A stretch of DNA of 64,000 nt from Kiritimatiellota bacterium B12222 (GCA_029719485.1 CP120722.1:3348001-3412000); one strand, 5' to 3'; counted from the stretch's first letter, positions 50,575 to 61,509 are shown. A program made the numbers and translations. The notes: a model not told the origin generated them from the sequence alone.

Positions 50575-52680
50575 ATGAAATCACTTGTATTGACGTCCTT
50601 CTTCCTCTTCCCTCTCCTGCTGCTTGCGCAGTCAGAAGAAACCACTGAAATGACTCCTTTGGTGGTCTATGTGGATCCCGCTGACGCTAATTTACCCACC
50701 TTTAGTACCAGCAATACTCATCTCACCGCTGATGAATTTCAAGATGCCCAAGCCATCCATATGCAGGAGACCATCGGTATGGTCCCCAACTTTACCTTTG
50801 CGGGTGGCACCTCACGGGCGCGTTATTTACAAATGCGTGGCGTAGGTGAACGCAGCCAATTTTCAGGTGAAGGCCCTCCCAACTTTTCTGTGGGTGTATT
50901 TATGGACGATATCGACCTCTCCGGTTTAGGCGGCGCAGTCTCCCTTTTCGATATTCAATCCATCGATGTCCTGCGCGGACCTCAAGCCACCTTGTACGGT
51001 AGCCGTGCATTGGCGGGTGCCATGATCATCAATAGCGCGCCCCCCACCGCACTTCCCGAACAACGCTACCGTTTTGGTATCGGCACCGAAGATCTCTTTG
51101 AAGCAGGATTTGCCGTGGGTGGCCCTTGGGGACTCATGAATGACAGCCTGTTCTATCGTTTTAGTTTTTTCATGAGCCGTCAAAATGGCTTTATTGAAAA
51201 TGAGTATTTGGGACAGGACAATACCAACCGCCAACAGGAAGCCTTCTCTCGTTTTCAATTACTCTACACTCCCCGTGCAGACCAAAGTCATCAATTTACC
51301 CTGATCGGAACCCATCAGAACAATGGCTATGATGCCTTTGCCGTCAGCGGCGATGGCTACACCACCTACACCGACGAACCCGGTGAAGACAACCTCTCCT
51401 TGGGCGGCGCTTCATTACGTTCCACCTACGAAACTTTTCAGAGCTTTGACCTCATCAGTATCACCTCCGGTAGCTATGCGAAAAGCAACTACGGATACGA
51501 CGCCGACTGGGGTAACGATGAATTTTGGGCAGCCCCTCCCTACAATTTCGACCCCGATGTCGAAGGATGGCGTTATTCCTTTAACGAACAACTGGACCGC
51601 GATCGCGGACAAGTGGGTCAAGAATTCCGCTTCCAAAATAAACCCGGAGAAGGTCTTTGGGATAACCGAAGCGCCTGGAGCTCAGGACTGGTGTTAAACT
51701 GGCTGGACGAAAAAGATGATTACGTCGGGTTCAGTAGCTTAGAGAGTGATTACGAAGCCTTCACCGTTGGCGGTTATGGTCAACTCACCACCGCAATCGA
51801 TCAAGGCCTCGACCTGGTTACGTCCATCCGCGTTGAAAACCGCAGCTCGGATTATCACGACAGTGAAGGCGTTTCCGACGATGTGTCAGACTGGATGTAC
51901 GGCGGTCGTATCGCCTTAGAAGCTGAACTGAATGAAAACCGTCGAACCTTTATTGGCTTTAGCCGAGGCTTTAAAGGAGGCGGTGTAAACACCAATCCCA
52001 ACTTAACCGAAAGCCAACGTATCTACGATCCGGAAACCTTGTGGAACTTGGAAACGGGCATCACCCAAAACTGGGATGAAGGGCGTGGGTTCTTGAGCCT
52101 CACCGCCTTCTACATGTGGCGTCAAGATTTACAAATCGGCACCTCCATCCAACCCAATCCTGGCGACCCTACCAGCTTCACTTACTTCACCGACAATGCA
52201 GCGGAAGGTTACAACTACGGTGCCGAAATGGAACTCCAGGCCCCCATCACCCAACAACTCGACTTCTTTGCAACCCTCGGATTACTGCAAACCGAATACT
52301 CCGATTTTGCAGATGCCGGTGGAAATGAAAATGTAGAAGGTCGCGAACAACCCTATGCACCCAACTATAGTTTCCGTACCGGGTTACGAATGAATTGGAC
52401 CCAGCAATGGTTCACCCAAATCGCCGTAGAAGGAATTGATAGTTTCTACTACTCAGACAGTCATAATGAACAATCCAATCCTTACGAATTGGTCAATCTC
52501 ACCATTGCCTATCGTGCTGAAAATTGGACCTTAAGTCTATGGGGACGTAACATCTTTGATCAGGATTACGGTACCCGTGGATATTACTTCGGTAACGAAC
52601 CCCCGGATTATCCTGCGAAACTATGGACCACCAACGGTGCCCCCGCGCAGTGGGGATTAACCTGGGAATGGTTGTACTAA
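50575..52680 (+). CDS. TonB-dependent receptor
   Basis: 701 residues: signal peptide (LVLTSFFLFPLLLLAQSEE), plug domain (ANLPTFSTSNTHLTADEFQD, MRGVGERSQFSG, LRGPQATLYGSRALAGAMII), then a 22-strand barrel ending in WGLTWEWLY. The N-terminal region has a weak TonB box (TPLVVYVDP). Substrate likely a siderophore, vitamin or glycan; not decidable. Stands alone; no SusD, transporter or regulator adjacent. Energised by an ExbB-ExbD-TonB, of which only ExbB-like genes are seen in the window. Confidence 0.93.
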   Translation: MKSLVLTSFFLFPLLLLAQSEETTEMTPLVVYVDPADANLPTFSTSNTHLTADEFQDAQAIHMQETIGMVPNFTFAGGTSRARYLQMRGVGERSQFSGEGPPNFSVGVFMDDIDLSGLGGAVSLFDIQSIDVLRGPQATLYGSRALAGAMIINSAPPTALPEQRYRFGIGTEDLFEAGFAVGGPWGLMNDSLFYRFSFFMSRQNGFIENEYLGQDNTNRQQEAFSRFQLLYTPRADQSHQFTLIGTHQNNGYDAFAVSGDGYTTYTDEPGEDNLSLGGASLRSTYETFQSFDLISITSGSYAKSNYGYDADWGNDEFWAAPPYNFDPDVEGWRYSFNEQLDRDRGQVGQEFRFQNKPGEGLWDNRSAWSSGLVLNWLDEKDDYVGFSSLESDYEAFTVGGYGQLTTAIDQGLDLVTSIRVENRSSDYHDSEGVSDDVSDWMYGGRIALEAELNENRRTFIGFSRGFKGGGVNTNPNLTESQRIYDPETLWNLETGITQNWDEGRGFLSLTAFYMWRQDLQIGTSIQPNPGDPTSFTYFTDNAAEGYNYGAEMELQAPITQQLDFFATLGLLQTEYSDFADAGGNENVEGREQPYAPNYSFRTGLRMNWTQQWFTQIAVEGIDSFYYSDSHNEQSNPYELVNLTIAYRAENWTLSLWGRNIFDQDYGTRGYYFGNEPPDYPAKLWTTNGAPAQWGLTWEWLY

Positions 52681-52694
52681 ATCACACAATTGAT

Positions 52695-52718
52695 CTTTAT
52701 CCGCCTCGGCGGATAAAG
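52695..52718 (+). terminator. Hairpin after TonB receptor gene
   Basis: 11-bp stem CTTTATCCGCC/GGCGGATAAAG around a TC loop, 15 bases after the stop. No strong T-run follows, so termination is plausible but not certain. Confidence 0.5.
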
Positions 52719-52821
52719 GTCAGCTTTCCCCCTCCCTTTCCGATAACGGTCGGTCTTTAGACCACAGACCCCACCCCAAATCTCCCTGACCTCTCACGGA
52801 GCACATCAGCCCCCCCCGCGC

Positions 52822-53751
52822 TTACGCGCCCAACATGGGAAAGCAAATCTTGACCTCAAGATCGGCTTCGTCCGTTTCTTCGGGATTGTTCAAATACACC
52901 TCAAACGGAACCTGTCCTTTTTTCGCCCGAAACTTTTTGTTCCTACTCAACATCATCCCCAAGGACCACGCATTTCCTAAATGGCGATAAGCTCCGTTAT
53001 GCTTGATCACATAAACTTTGTTCGCGGGGATCTCTCCGCTCACAAACCCTTCCGGCAGGGAATCGGGAAGACGTTTCACGGGAAAACCGATGGTGTACCG
53101 AACCTGCCCGTTGTTCATATTCCATTTTTCGTACTTACAAAAAGGATAAAGCGTTTGATCCACATCCGCATTGAGTGCCACAGGTTTTAAGCGTTTAAAA
53201 TCTTCTTCCATACCCGGACCCAATTCAGGGATGAGACATTCCGTAGTGATGCCCACATACGAACAGCCCGGAAAGTCCTCTTCGCCCGACTCTACAAAAC
53301 CAGCTGGAATACGCCCCAGCTCACATATATCCTTCAACATGGTTAAGCCCCGTTCATAATCCATGCCCACCAGGGTTTCCATCATTCCTTTCATCCAAAA
53401 CATCAACAACGGTAATTTTCCATCCATCACCCAGGTCACTTGAGTGCCATCAGCCACTTCAGCAAAGGTAAACTGAACGGTGGACCTGGATTTCCATGGC
53501 TTGAGAATCTCCAAGCTACAGACCATCTCTTCATTCTCCGTTTCCCGCTGTTTAACCAATTTGCCTGAACCGATCAAAGATCCGTCCCAACTGTAGGCAC
53601 GACCATCAGCATCAAAAGTCAAACGCGCCTCGGGTTCCAACACCAACCAAGGAGACCAAGCCGGCCATTTCGTTAAGTCACTGACCTGGGCAAACACCTC
53701 TGCAAGTGGTGCCTCTATGGTTATCATTTTTTGGATATGTGTTTGAGGCAT
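52822..53751 (-). CDS. SRPBCC domain plus GyrI-like effector-binding domain protein
   Basis: 309 residues. Residues 1-145: START/SRPBCC-type hydrophobic ligand-binding fold (MITIEAPLAEVFAQVSDLTK, WPAWSPWLVLEPEARLTF). Residues 155-309: a GyrI/BmrR C-terminal-like effector domain (SGEIPANKVYVIKHNGAYRH, MLSRNKKFRAKKGQVPFEVY). It would bind small molecules; no DNA-binding part is seen. Last gene of a minus-strand group from 56961. A DNA-gyrase-inhibitor role cannot be inferred. Confidence 0.85.
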   Translation of the reverse strand: MPQTHIQKMITIEAPLAEVFAQVSDLTKWPAWSPWLVLEPEARLTFDADGRAYSWDGSLIGSGKLVKQRETENEEMVCSLEILKPWKSRSTVQFTFAEVADGTQVTWVMDGKLPLLMFWMKGMMETLVGMDYERGLTMLKDICELGRIPAGFVESGEEDFPGCSYVGITTECLIPELGPGMEEDFKRLKPVALNADVDQTLYPFCKYEKWNMNNGQVRYTIGFPVKRLPDSLPEGFVSGEIPANKVYVIKHNGAYRHLGNAWSLGMMLSRNKKFRAKKGQVPFEVYLNNPEETDEADLEVKICFPMLGA

Positions 53752-53780
53752 GGTCTGCTCCTGGGGAAATAAACAAGGGA

Positions 53781-54641
53781 TTAGGCGACAGACGGATGAC
53801 GGCGGTAATTCTTTCGGACCATTTCATAGAAATGCGCAAACGACGTTTGCATGTAGGGCATGAGCCATAGATATCCGATGAAAAAGGTTAAAATACACAG
53901 GATACTCCAACCGATAAACCGAAGACATAAACAAAAATATTGCCACTTATATCCCCGCATCATTTCTTTACTACGCCGAATCGCATCCATAGGTCCCAAT
54001 TCCGGATCATCAGCCAATACAAAGAAGGTCATTGAATATGATATACTCGCAATAATTCCGGGAATAATCAGCAGCAACGTCCATCCGAAAATAAATATAG
54101 ACATCAGGATGTAAGCGCCCAAGGCGTTACCAAAAGCTCGGAAGCCTTCAAAAAGTTGCCCCACTTCAGCCTGCCCTCCCCGTATAAGCGTCAAAAAGGC
54201 TAAGGCGAAGCCCATACTCATGGGACCCGCAATCAACAAACTTACCAAACCGCCTATCCCTGGAATCATCGCAGGAGCAAGATTTGAAACCAAAACAAAT
54301 ACCAGCGCAATACCAATCCCTAGGCCCCATTGACCTTTCAAAGACTCACGTGCACGCCGCGTCAGCTCTGCGTTTTTCAGGAATCCTTCCGAGGTCGAAT
54401 CCAACGGTATCGCTGAAATCACACGTGGTTCCACTGCACCTTGCATCACAATGGGTACGGGTGGTGGCGTTCCCACAAATCCTAAGCCTGAAATGGTTTG
54501 AGCTTCCACCCATTGATCTCCCAAACTTTGATTCCAAACCAAATCTCTGGGTCCTAATTTGCCTTGTTGCACCAAGGCTTGCAATTCTGCAAATTCTACA
54601 GGGCCAACTTGTTCTTCATTGATGCCATAATACCATTTCAT
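53781..54641 (-). CDS. GYF_2-domain membrane protein
   Basis: 286 residues from the ATG at 54641 (MKWYYGINEEQVGPVEFAEL) with AGAGGG upstream, overlapping the previous gene by 4 bases. Residues 1-55 are a GYF_2 domain (MKWYYG, GPVEFAELQALVQQG, DLVWNQSLGDQWVEA). The rest has four to five hydrophobic segments (IALVFVLVSNLAPAMIPGIG, ILMSIFIFGWTLLLIIPGII, CLRFIGWSILCILTFFIGYL) resembling DUF975-type integral membrane domains. Function unknown; the combination GYF_2 plus membrane domain is common in Gram-negatives as presumed scaffold. Confidence 0.82.
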   Translation of the reverse strand: MKWYYGINEEQVGPVEFAELQALVQQGKLGPRDLVWNQSLGDQWVEAQTISGLGFVGTPPPVPIVMQGAVEPRVISAIPLDSTSEGFLKNAELTRRARESLKGQWGLGIGIALVFVLVSNLAPAMIPGIGGLVSLLIAGPMSMGFALAFLTLIRGGQAEVGQLFEGFRAFGNALGAYILMSIFIFGWTLLLIIPGIIASISYSMTFFVLADDPELGPMDAIRRSKEMMRGYKWQYFCLCLRFIGWSILCILTFFIGYLWLMPYMQTSFAHFYEMVRKNYRRHPSVA

Positions 54642-55450
54642 ACCAAATCCCTCTCTTCCTCTAAGGTTGCATGCCACAAATCCGCAGGCTTATCCGAAAA
54701 GGTCTCACAAATTTTCACGTGCTCCATACCTAATTCTTTTAAGGTCATGCGAATAATCGATTCTGCCAATGCCCACTGATTACAATCTTTGCTCATATGC
54801 GCCAAATAGACCTGTTCCAATTCAGGGCCCGCGACTTCTTTCAACAGATCCGCAGCTTCCTCATTCGAAAGATGTCCCTGACGCCCCCCGATCCGCTGTT
54901 TTAATGACCACGGACGTTCCGACTCTTCCAGTAAAATCCGGTCGTGATTGGTTTCTAAAACCAACACATGGCAGCCCTGCAGTTGCAAACGAACCAAGCG
55001 CGTCGCCAAGCCTATATCTGTCGCAAACCCCATGCGATATTTACCCGCCCTCACCACGTAACTCACCGGATCATAGGCATCGTGCGGCACACTAAAGGGA
55101 TCAATGGAGAGTTCACCAATGTCAAAGCTCTGTCCATTGGCAAAAATGCGCCACTTCAGATCTTCAAATTTCTTTTTGTGGGCCAAAGACTGCACCGTTC
55201 CCGCATTTCCATACAGGGGAACCCCATGCTTTTTATTTAGAATGGGGAGGGCTTGAATATGGTCACTGTGTTCATGCGTGACACAAACCCCATCCAGTTG
55301 ATCCAACTCCATCCCCCATTCTCGGAGGTGGGTTTGAATCCGCCGGGCACTAATCCCGGCGTCAATGAGCACCCGGGTATTTTCTGTCGCCAGTAGCGTA
55401 CAGTTTCCTGTACTACCACTGGCCAGATTACAGAGGAACAACCGGGACAT
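54638..55450 (-). CDS. MBL-fold metallohydrolase (WalJ/YycJ-like)
   Basis: 270 residues. Metallo-beta-lactamase fold: ASGSTGNCTLLATENTRVLI, HxHxDH motif THEHSDHIQALPIL and downstream metal ligands (PHDAYDPVSY, ETNHD, LAHMSKD). Related to YycJ/WalJ, which act as 5'-3' nucleases or cell-wall-division regulators in Firmicutes; activity here inferred. The stop overlaps the next start (ATGA). Confidence 0.88.
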   Translation of the reverse strand: MSRLFLCNLASGSTGNCTLLATENTRVLIDAGISARRIQTHLREWGMELDQLDGVCVTHEHSDHIQALPILNKKHGVPLYGNAGTVQSLAHKKKFEDLKWRIFANGQSFDIGELSIDPFSVPHDAYDPVSYVVRAGKYRMGFATDIGLATRLVRLQLQGCHVLVLETNHDRILLEESERPWSLKQRIGGRQGHLSNEEAADLLKEVAGPELEQVYLAHMSKDCNQWALAESIIRMTLKELGMEHVKICETFSDKPADLWHATLEEERDLV

Positions 55451-55458
55451 TTTACAGA

Positions 55459-56961
55459 TTACTGTCCGGGACTGTTACGATTGATGTAAATTTCAACCCG
55501 TCGGTTATGCTGCATGTTCTCTTCCGTATCGTTCGGAACCAAAGGACGATCAAATCCATATCCTTTTGCTTCGATGCGAGAAGGCTCGATCACACCCTTA
55601 CTGTTACTCAAGATATACTGACGAACGGTATTGGCCCGACGTTGAGACAGCGCCAAGTTATATTTACGTTTCGAAGTTTTGCGTTTGTCCGCATGACCTT
55701 CAACTACCGCAGTAGAAGTTGGCACGCTTTCAATCAAGGCAATCACTTCAGCCAACTCAACATAGTCCGCAGAACGAATGGTTGCTTTGTCGGTGTCAAA
55801 TTCAATATTCAACTGAATACGAATAAAGTCATCTTTGGCATCGAGAGGGTTGGTGGAATCCACCAATACTTCATGCCCATCATCTACCCCACCCTCATCG
55901 GTGTCCCGATTTAAAGGCATGGTCAAATATTTCAAAACTTCATCACCATCAGTGAGGTCATCACCATCACTATCAGGATTTAAAGGATCGGTGTTATGAG
56001 TCAAAACTTCCTCTCCGTCTTTAAGTCCGTCACCATCCGTGTCAGCATTCAGAGGATCGGTTTTATATTTCAAAACTTCATCACCATCACTGAGGCCATC
56101 ACCGTCACTATCAGGGTTCGTGGGCTTCGTGGTGTATACATTCACTTCATCACCATCACTGAGTCCATCACCATCGGTATCAGGATTCAAAGGATCGGTG
56201 TTATAGGTCAAAACTTCTTGGCCGTCTGTGAGGCCATCACCATCGGTGTCAGGATTCAACGGATCCGTTCCGATTTCACGTTCATGCCCGTCCGTGAGGC
56301 CATCCCCATCACTGTCAATGTTCGCGGCCGCTCCTGAAACGCGATAATCGTCAGGCTGTTGGGTTCCCGGACGGTAATTTACCCCAATACTGTACATCGC
56401 ACTTAATTCAGTGTCATTATCACCCGCAAACACAATGGTTTGAAGATCAGCACGTAATGCCCAAGCATCATTAAAATGATACATCATCCCGCCACCGGCA
56501 TACACCTGAAATGTTTGGTCACCCGGCACGGTATCTTCCTCAAAATAAAGGAAACCAATTCCCGCACTTAAGTAAGGGTCCCAACGCAGATTTTCGATAC
56601 TGCGCAAATGGAAGTTACCATCAACCCCTAAACGAACCCCCCAAGTATCAGCAACACTGGGTTCTGTTCCCGTATTGCCACCTAAGCGTACGCGATCAGG
56701 GTTCTCTCCACTGGAACCATCCAATTTCGGCATCACATCCAAAATCAGTTCGTATCCCCAACGCTCATCAAGATTTTTCATGGCCCGAAAGGTAATAAAA
56801 GGACCATCATCCAACATATAATCGCCTTCAAAATTTATCTGACCAATCCCGGTACTGAAACTCCAGGGAGCACGCTCGAATAAATTATCTTCTGCAGATG
56901 CAAAAGGCAGACAACAAAGGCAAAATGCCGAAAGAAAGAAGGCTTTTAATAAATAGTTCAT
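55459..56961 (-). CDS. OmpA-family protein with thrombospondin type 3 repeats
   Basis: 500 residues: signal peptide ([16 protein letters not shown]), an eight-stranded barrel-like domain ([20 protein letters not shown] onwards, to about residue 210), seven calcium-binding TSP3-like repeats ([12 protein letters not shown] and [15 protein letters not shown] units, 214-380), then an OmpA C-terminal peptidoglycan-binding domain ([44 protein letters not shown] and RIEAKGYG). It would anchor the outer membrane to peptidoglycan, with a calcium-stiffened linker. Leads a likely operon with the MBL gene 8 bases downstream. Confidence 0.93.
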   Translation of the reverse strand: MNYLLKAFFLSAFCLCCLPFASAEDNLFERAPWSFSTGIGQINFEGDYMLDDGPFITFRAMKNLDERWGYELILDVMPKLDGSSGENPDRVRLGGNTGTEPSVADTWGVRLGVDGNFHLRSIENLRWDPYLSAGIGFLYFEEDTVPGDQTFQVYAGGGMMYHFNDAWALRADLQTIVFAGDNDTELSAMYSIGVNYRPGTQQPDDYRVSGAAANIDSDGDGLTDGHEREIGTDPLNPDTDGDGLTDGQEVLTYNTDPLNPDTDGDGLSDGDEVNVYTTKPTNPDSDGDGLSDGDEVLKYKTDPLNADTDGDGLKDGEEVLTHNTDPLNPDSDGDDLTDGDEVLKYLTMPLNRDTDEGGVDDGHEVLVDSTNPLDAKDDFIRIQLNIEFDTDKATIRSADYVELAEVIALIESVPTSTAVVEGHADKRKTSKRKYNLALSQRRANTVRQYILSNSKGVIEPSRIEAKGYGFDRPLVPNDTEENMQHNRRVEIYINRNSPGQ

Positions 56962-57046
56962 GATAAAGTCCGGACGGGGGTAAGAAAAAAATACGATGGG
57001 TTATGGATACGACTTCTACATCAGGGAGGCAATCGAAAAATCACTC

Positions 57047-57355
57047 TTAGACCGCAAAAGCACCCGCAATCAACAAAACCAGCAAAAATCCTTGGCCTCC
57101 GATCCACCACCACCATCCTTTTGAGAGCGTCTTGTGCCTGTGCGCCACCCATCCCGAAAGCAGACTCAAGCCCATCGCAAACAACAACAGGCCCAATACT
57201 GTCAGAAAGTTGACCTGATGCTGTGGAGCAACCTGCCCCGCCTTCCCCACCAGAGGCAAGGTCATGCACCAAAAATACATGACCCCCATACTGGCCCATA
57301 ACAAATACTTTGCCAACACAGGTGTAGAGGAGGAATGAAGACGAGGGTTTTTCAA
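57047..57355 (-). CDS. Small membrane protein, unknown
   Basis: 102 residues with three hydrophobic segments (LLWASMGVMYFWCMTLPLV; FLTVLGLLLFAMGLSLLSGW; WWWWIGGQGFLLVLLIAGAF). No known family. Located upstream of the OmpA gene on the same strand with 85 bases between. Ribosome binding site weak. Probably real because of the well-formed helices, but unassigned. Confidence 0.65.
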   Translation of the reverse strand: MKNPRLHSSSTPVLAKYLLWASMGVMYFWCMTLPLVGKAGQVAPQHQVNFLTVLGLLLFAMGLSLLSGWVAHRHKTLSKGWWWWIGGQGFLLVLLIAGAFAV

Positions 57356-57475
57356 AATTAAAAATTTAATGGTGTTTTTTCAAGTCAAAAAATGTTTTTG
57401 AGATTGCAGTGCACATTCTACGTTCTAACAATAGAACTTGTGTATTACCCAACCCTTAACCCAAAATCAAACTTC

Positions 57476-58534
57476 ATGATCAACTCTCTTAAATACGCCT
57501 CCCTTTCAATTTCAATGCTTCTTCTCGCAAGTACTGGACATGCCCAAACTGCTCTCCGTGGTGGTTTTGTGGAAAATGCCGATGTATTTGTGTACATGGA
57601 TGTAACCAGCTTAAACAACTCAGCTTTTTCTAAAGCCGTTGAAGAACTCAAAACGCCAGAAGACAAAGCGCTTGAAGATGAATTACAAGCCAAATTTACC
57701 GCCGCCACCGGCTTAACCGAAGACGACGTATTGTCGGCCGTGTTCTCCATGGACATCGATGATATCGACTTTCAAGCCCAAGACCCTGCCGTATTGGAAA
57801 CCGCGCAAGCCGTGGCTGCTATTGAACTCGCCAAAGCCATCACCCTCGAACAAGCCAAAGCCGGTATCGAGAACATGGCCCAAGAAAATGAAGTACAACC
57901 CACCGTTACCATTGCTGAAGTAGACGGCTTGCAAGTTCTGAAACTCGAGTCGCCTCAAGCAGAGCAAGGTCCTGATCAAGCATTCGGCACCTTGTCCCCC
58001 GATGGCAAAACCGTTCTGTTTGCCTTCAATACCTTGTCTTTAAAAGATGGACTGGCCCGTATTGCGGCTGAAAAAACTGCAGCCCCTACGGCTGACATGG
58101 GCACCGCGATGCAAGCCATTGGCAAACGTCAAGCCCGTATGGTTTTGGTACTGCCTCCTGTGGCTCGTCAAAAAATCCAAGAAGGCATTCAAGCCACCGC
58201 AGCACAAGGCGGAATGGGCGCCATGCTCATGCCTTTCTCCACTGCGAAATCTTTGATTATCAGCGCCAATACCGCCGATGATTTGAACTTCTACTTGAGT
58301 TTAGATCTGGGCAACGCCGGAAACGCCACCCAAGCCGCAGGCATGGTGCAAAGCATGTTGCCCATGTTGATGATGGGACTCGGACCACAGGCCGCTGAAC
58401 TTTCTCAGAAAATTCAGATCGCTCCGAAAGAAAGCGTCGTGACCGTGAGCATCACTCTCAGCCCTGCCGATATTCAAAAAATAGCTGAAATGGCAGATGA
58501 GGGTGAAGAAGTCATCGAAGTTGACGCCATGTAA
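57476..58534 (+). CDS. Secreted protein, unknown function
   Basis: 352 residues from the ATG at 57476 (MINSLKYASLSISMLLLAST then GHAQ, a clear signal peptide); the longer frame would place 28 non-signal residues ahead. Mature part is alanine-rich, acidic, with alternating helices and strands (DVFVYMDVTSLNNSAFSKAV; GKTVLFAFNTLSLKDGLARI). Pattern resembles periplasmic proteins of DUF3352-like type, but that is not confident. Followed by deoB 17 bases downstream. Confidence 0.75.
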   Translation: MINSLKYASLSISMLLLASTGHAQTALRGGFVENADVFVYMDVTSLNNSAFSKAVEELKTPEDKALEDELQAKFTAATGLTEDDVLSAVFSMDIDDIDFQAQDPAVLETAQAVAAIELAKAITLEQAKAGIENMAQENEVQPTVTIAEVDGLQVLKLESPQAEQGPDQAFGTLSPDGKTVLFAFNTLSLKDGLARIAAEKTAAPTADMGTAMQAIGKRQARMVLVLPPVARQKIQEGIQATAAQGGMGAMLMPFSTAKSLIISANTADDLNFYLSLDLGNAGNATQAAGMVQSMLPMLMMGLGPQAAELSQKIQIAPKESVVTVSITLSPADIQKIAEMADEGEEVIEVDAM

Positions 58535-58551
58535 TTCATGGAGTCACCTTT

Positions 58552-59733
58552 ATGACCAAGCGCATCTTCCTGATTGTAATGGATTCTGTAGGCATCGGCC
58601 AAGCGCCTGACGCCTCGGACTATCATGATCAGGGAGCGGCCACCCTTCAGCACACCGCCCAGGCCATGGGCGGTGTTGCTCTACCCCATATGGAACAAAT
58701 GGGATTGGCCAACATTCTTAGCCTCGTGGCCGATCAAGGCCCCATTACCGGTATCAACCCTGTCGAGACCCCCACCGCGAGTTGGGGCGCCATGCGCGAA
58801 CGCTCCGAAGGCAAAGATACCATTACCGGTCACTGGGAAATTGCAGGACTCCTCCTCCAACCGGGCTTTCATGTCTTTCCCAAACAGACCCCCGCTTTTC
58901 CAACAGAACTAACCGCCGCTTTTGCTGCAGCGCTTCCCTCCTATCCCCTCCTGGGCAATTGCCACGCCAGTGGTACCCAAATTATTGCGAAACTCGGTGA
59001 ACAGGCCCTCACAGAAAAAGGGCTGATCATTTACACCTCAGCAGATTCTGTTTTTCAAATTGCAGCCCATACCGACGCGATACCGCTCAAAAAACTTTAC
59101 GAAGCCTGCGAAATTGCACGTGAGTTATGCGACCCCTACCGTGTCGGCCGGGTGATCGCACGCCCCTTCACCGGAAAACCTGGTGCCTTTGAACGTACCC
59201 AGGAGCGCATCGACTACGCCTACGAAACCGAAGAGCCCACCCTACTCCAACATTGTCAACAGCACGGGGTACCCGTCTATAGTGTCGGGAAAATCGAAGA
59301 TATTTTTGCCCACCGGGGCATCGATCAAGGCTGGCATACGGGTGACAATGCCGCCTCCATGCAACAAACCGAAAAACTGATCCAAGACCTCGATCACGGC
59401 TTTGTCTTTGCCAACTTTATTGATTTCGATATGAAATACGGCCACAGACGCGACCCTGCGGGATACGCAAACTGTTTAGAAGAAATGGATCAATGGCTGG
59501 GAAAAATTCTACCACAATTACGTGAGGACGATACCCTTATCCTTACTGCAGACCATGGAAACGACCCGATCTTCTCAGGCAACGACCATACCCGTGAACA
59601 TGTGCCCCTTTTGCTTTATCAACCCGGCACTGACGGAAAACCTTTAGGCATTCGGGAAGGATTTTTTGATCTCGCCCAAGCTGTCTGCCAACGTTTCAAT
59701 CTTCCCCCCATGAAACGTGGCCAAGCCTTTTAG
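58552..59733 (+). CDS. deoB: Phosphopentomutase
   Basis: Interconverts ribose/deoxyribose 1- and 5-phosphate; alkaline phosphatase superfamily with two manganese ions. 393 residues, family-normal. MDSVGIGQAPDA (metal ligand D), GKDTITGHWE (catalytic T), and LTADHGNDPIF plus NDHTREHVPLLLY. Ribosome binding site is unclear (AGTCACCTTT). Likely co-transcribed with the secreted-protein gene before it. Confidence 0.95.
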   Translation: MTKRIFLIVMDSVGIGQAPDASDYHDQGAATLQHTAQAMGGVALPHMEQMGLANILSLVADQGPITGINPVETPTASWGAMRERSEGKDTITGHWEIAGLLLQPGFHVFPKQTPAFPTELTAAFAAALPSYPLLGNCHASGTQIIAKLGEQALTEKGLIIYTSADSVFQIAAHTDAIPLKKLYEACEIARELCDPYRVGRVIARPFTGKPGAFERTQERIDYAYETEEPTLLQHCQQHGVPVYSVGKIEDIFAHRGIDQGWHTGDNAASMQQTEKLIQDLDHGFVFANFIDFDMKYGHRRDPAGYANCLEEMDQWLGKILPQLREDDTLILTADHGNDPIFSGNDHTREHVPLLLYQPGTDGKPLGIREGFFDLAQAVCQRFNLPPMKRGQAF

Positions 59734-59790
59734 AACATCCTAAGCCAACAGCTCCAAGTAGCGCCAAGGATAGATGATGCTAGGCCAAAA

Positions 59791-59833
59791 CTCATCCTGA
59801 GGACCACGTATGTAACGATTCCCTCAGGACGAG
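59791..59833 (-). terminator. Hairpin between convergent deoB and pgi
   Basis: CTCATCCTGAGG (59791-59802) pairs with CCTCAGGACGAG (59822-59833) at all but one position. A T4 tract follows on the minus strand. Lies 38 bases after pgi, likely terminating it and possibly deoB. Confidence 0.45.
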
Positions 59834-59870
59834 CCTGCACCGGATCACGGACCAGAGACAAGGTCCCTAA

Positions 59871-61493
59871 TCAGCTCCGCATGTCTTTAAACTTCTGAAT
59901 CAAAGCAGAGGTCGACGAGTCATGAGCTGCGGGAGTCGCATCCCCTTCCAACTCAGGAAGAATGGCTTTCGCCAGCACTTTGCCCAACTCCACACCCCAT
60001 TGATCAAAACTGAAGATGTTCCAGATGATCCCCTGCACGAATATTTTGTGCTCATAGGCCGCAATCAACATGCCCAAATTAAAAGGGGTTAATTCGGTCA
60101 TTAACAAAGAGTTACTGGGACGGTTCCCCGCAAAAGTTTTATGTGGCACTAACTCTTCAGATAACCCTTCCGCACGAAGCTGTTCAGGAGTTTTACCAAA
60201 AGCCAATGCTTCGGTTTGCGCAAAAAAGTTACTCATCAACTTCACATGATGATCACCCAAAGGATTGTGAGACTTGGCAAAACCAATGAAATCACAAGGC
60301 ACCAATTTGGTTCCTTGATGAATCAATTGATAAAAAGCATGCTGACCGTTGGTTCCCGGCTCCCCCCAAAGAATAGGACCCGTCTGATAGTCCACCGCAC
60401 GACCTTGTTGGTCCGTAGATTTACCATTCGATTCCATATCTGCCTGCTGGAAATAGGCCGCAAAACGATGCATGTACTGATCATAGGGTAAAATCGCATG
60501 ACTATCCGCACCCAGGAAGTTGTTATACCAAACCCCCAATACGGCCAAAATGATAGGCAGGTTTTCTTCAGGTTTTGCGGTTTGAAAGTGAGTGTCCATG
60601 TTATGGAAACCAGCTAACAATTCACGGAAATGATCAGGTCCAATCCCCAACATAATCGGGAAACCAATAGCGCTGCAAAGGGAGTAACGACCGCCAACCC
60701 AATCCCAAAATTCGAACATATTATCCGTATCGATGCCAAAGGCACTTACCGCTTCAGCATTGGTAGACAGGGCCACAAAATGCTGCGCCACCGCTGCAGG
60801 ATCGCCCAAAGCTGAGACCAACCACTCCCGTGCACTATGTGCATTGGTGAGCGTTTCCTGGGTGGTAAAGGTTTTACTGGCTACAATGAATAACGTTTCT
60901 TCCGCATTCAAATCACGTAGCGTTTCCGCGATGTGAGTGCCATCTACATTGGACACAAAATGCAGGGTTAAGTTACGATCGCTATAAGGCTTCAGAGCTT
61001 CCGTCACCATCACGGGACCTAAATCAGATCCACCAATTCCAATATTCACGATTTGACGAATCGCTTTACCAGTAAAGCCTTTCCATTCACCACGACGAAT
61101 ACGGGTGGCCAAAGATGCCATCCGATCTAAAACCGCATGTACCGCAGGCACCACATTTTCACCCTCCACCATGATTTCAGCCCCTTGGGGAGCGCGTAGT
61201 GCCGTATGCAATACCGCACGGCCTTCCGTTTCATTGATGGCTTCACCTGCAAACATTGCATCTCTTGCACTTTCGACGCCAGTAGCACGCACTAAATCAA
61301 AAAGTTTGCTTAAGGTCTCCTCGCTTACTCTATTCTTAGAGTAATCCACATACAATTCATCCACTTGCAAAGAAAACTTCTTCGCCCGCTCTGGATCCTG
61401 AGCAAAAAGATCCCGCATGTGTGTATTTGAGAATTCAGTCGCATGGGCAGCCAACGCGCCCCATTCTTTCAAGTCATTGGTTTTGGTTTTCAT
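59871..61493 (-). CDS. pgi: Glucose-6-phosphate isomerase
   Basis: 540 residues. [30 protein letters not shown] and the signature [16 protein letters not shown] are clear, as are the ESNGK region and the catalytic [19 protein letters not shown]. Converts glucose-6-P to fructose-6-P in the cytosol. Stands after the STAS-domain gene (16 bases) on the same strand. Confidence 0.96.
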   Translation of the reverse strand: MKTKTNDLKEWGALAAHATEFSNTHMRDLFAQDPERAKKFSLQVDELYVDYSKNRVSEETLSKLFDLVRATGVESARDAMFAGEAINETEGRAVLHTALRAPQGAEIMVEGENVVPAVHAVLDRMASLATRIRRGEWKGFTGKAIRQIVNIGIGGSDLGPVMVTEALKPYSDRNLTLHFVSNVDGTHIAETLRDLNAEETLFIVASKTFTTQETLTNAHSAREWLVSALGDPAAVAQHFVALSTNAEAVSAFGIDTDNMFEFWDWVGGRYSLCSAIGFPIMLGIGPDHFRELLAGFHNMDTHFQTAKPEENLPIILAVLGVWYNNFLGADSHAILPYDQYMHRFAAYFQQADMESNGKSTDQQGRAVDYQTGPILWGEPGTNGQHAFYQLIHQGTKLVPCDFIGFAKSHNPLGDHHVKLMSNFFAQTEALAFGKTPEQLRAEGLSEELVPHKTFAGNRPSNSLLMTELTPFNLGMLIAAYEHKIFVQGIIWNIFSFDQWGVELGKVLAKAILPELEGDATPAAHDSSTSALIQKFKDMRS

Positions 61494-61509
61494 AAATTAG
61501 TTGTTTCGA

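Noticed and set aside
50285..50584. Minus-strand 99-codon frame between trpD and the TonB receptor
   Set aside because: Some stretches look protein-like, but there is no ribosome binding site, it overlaps trpD by 50 bases and no family is recognised.
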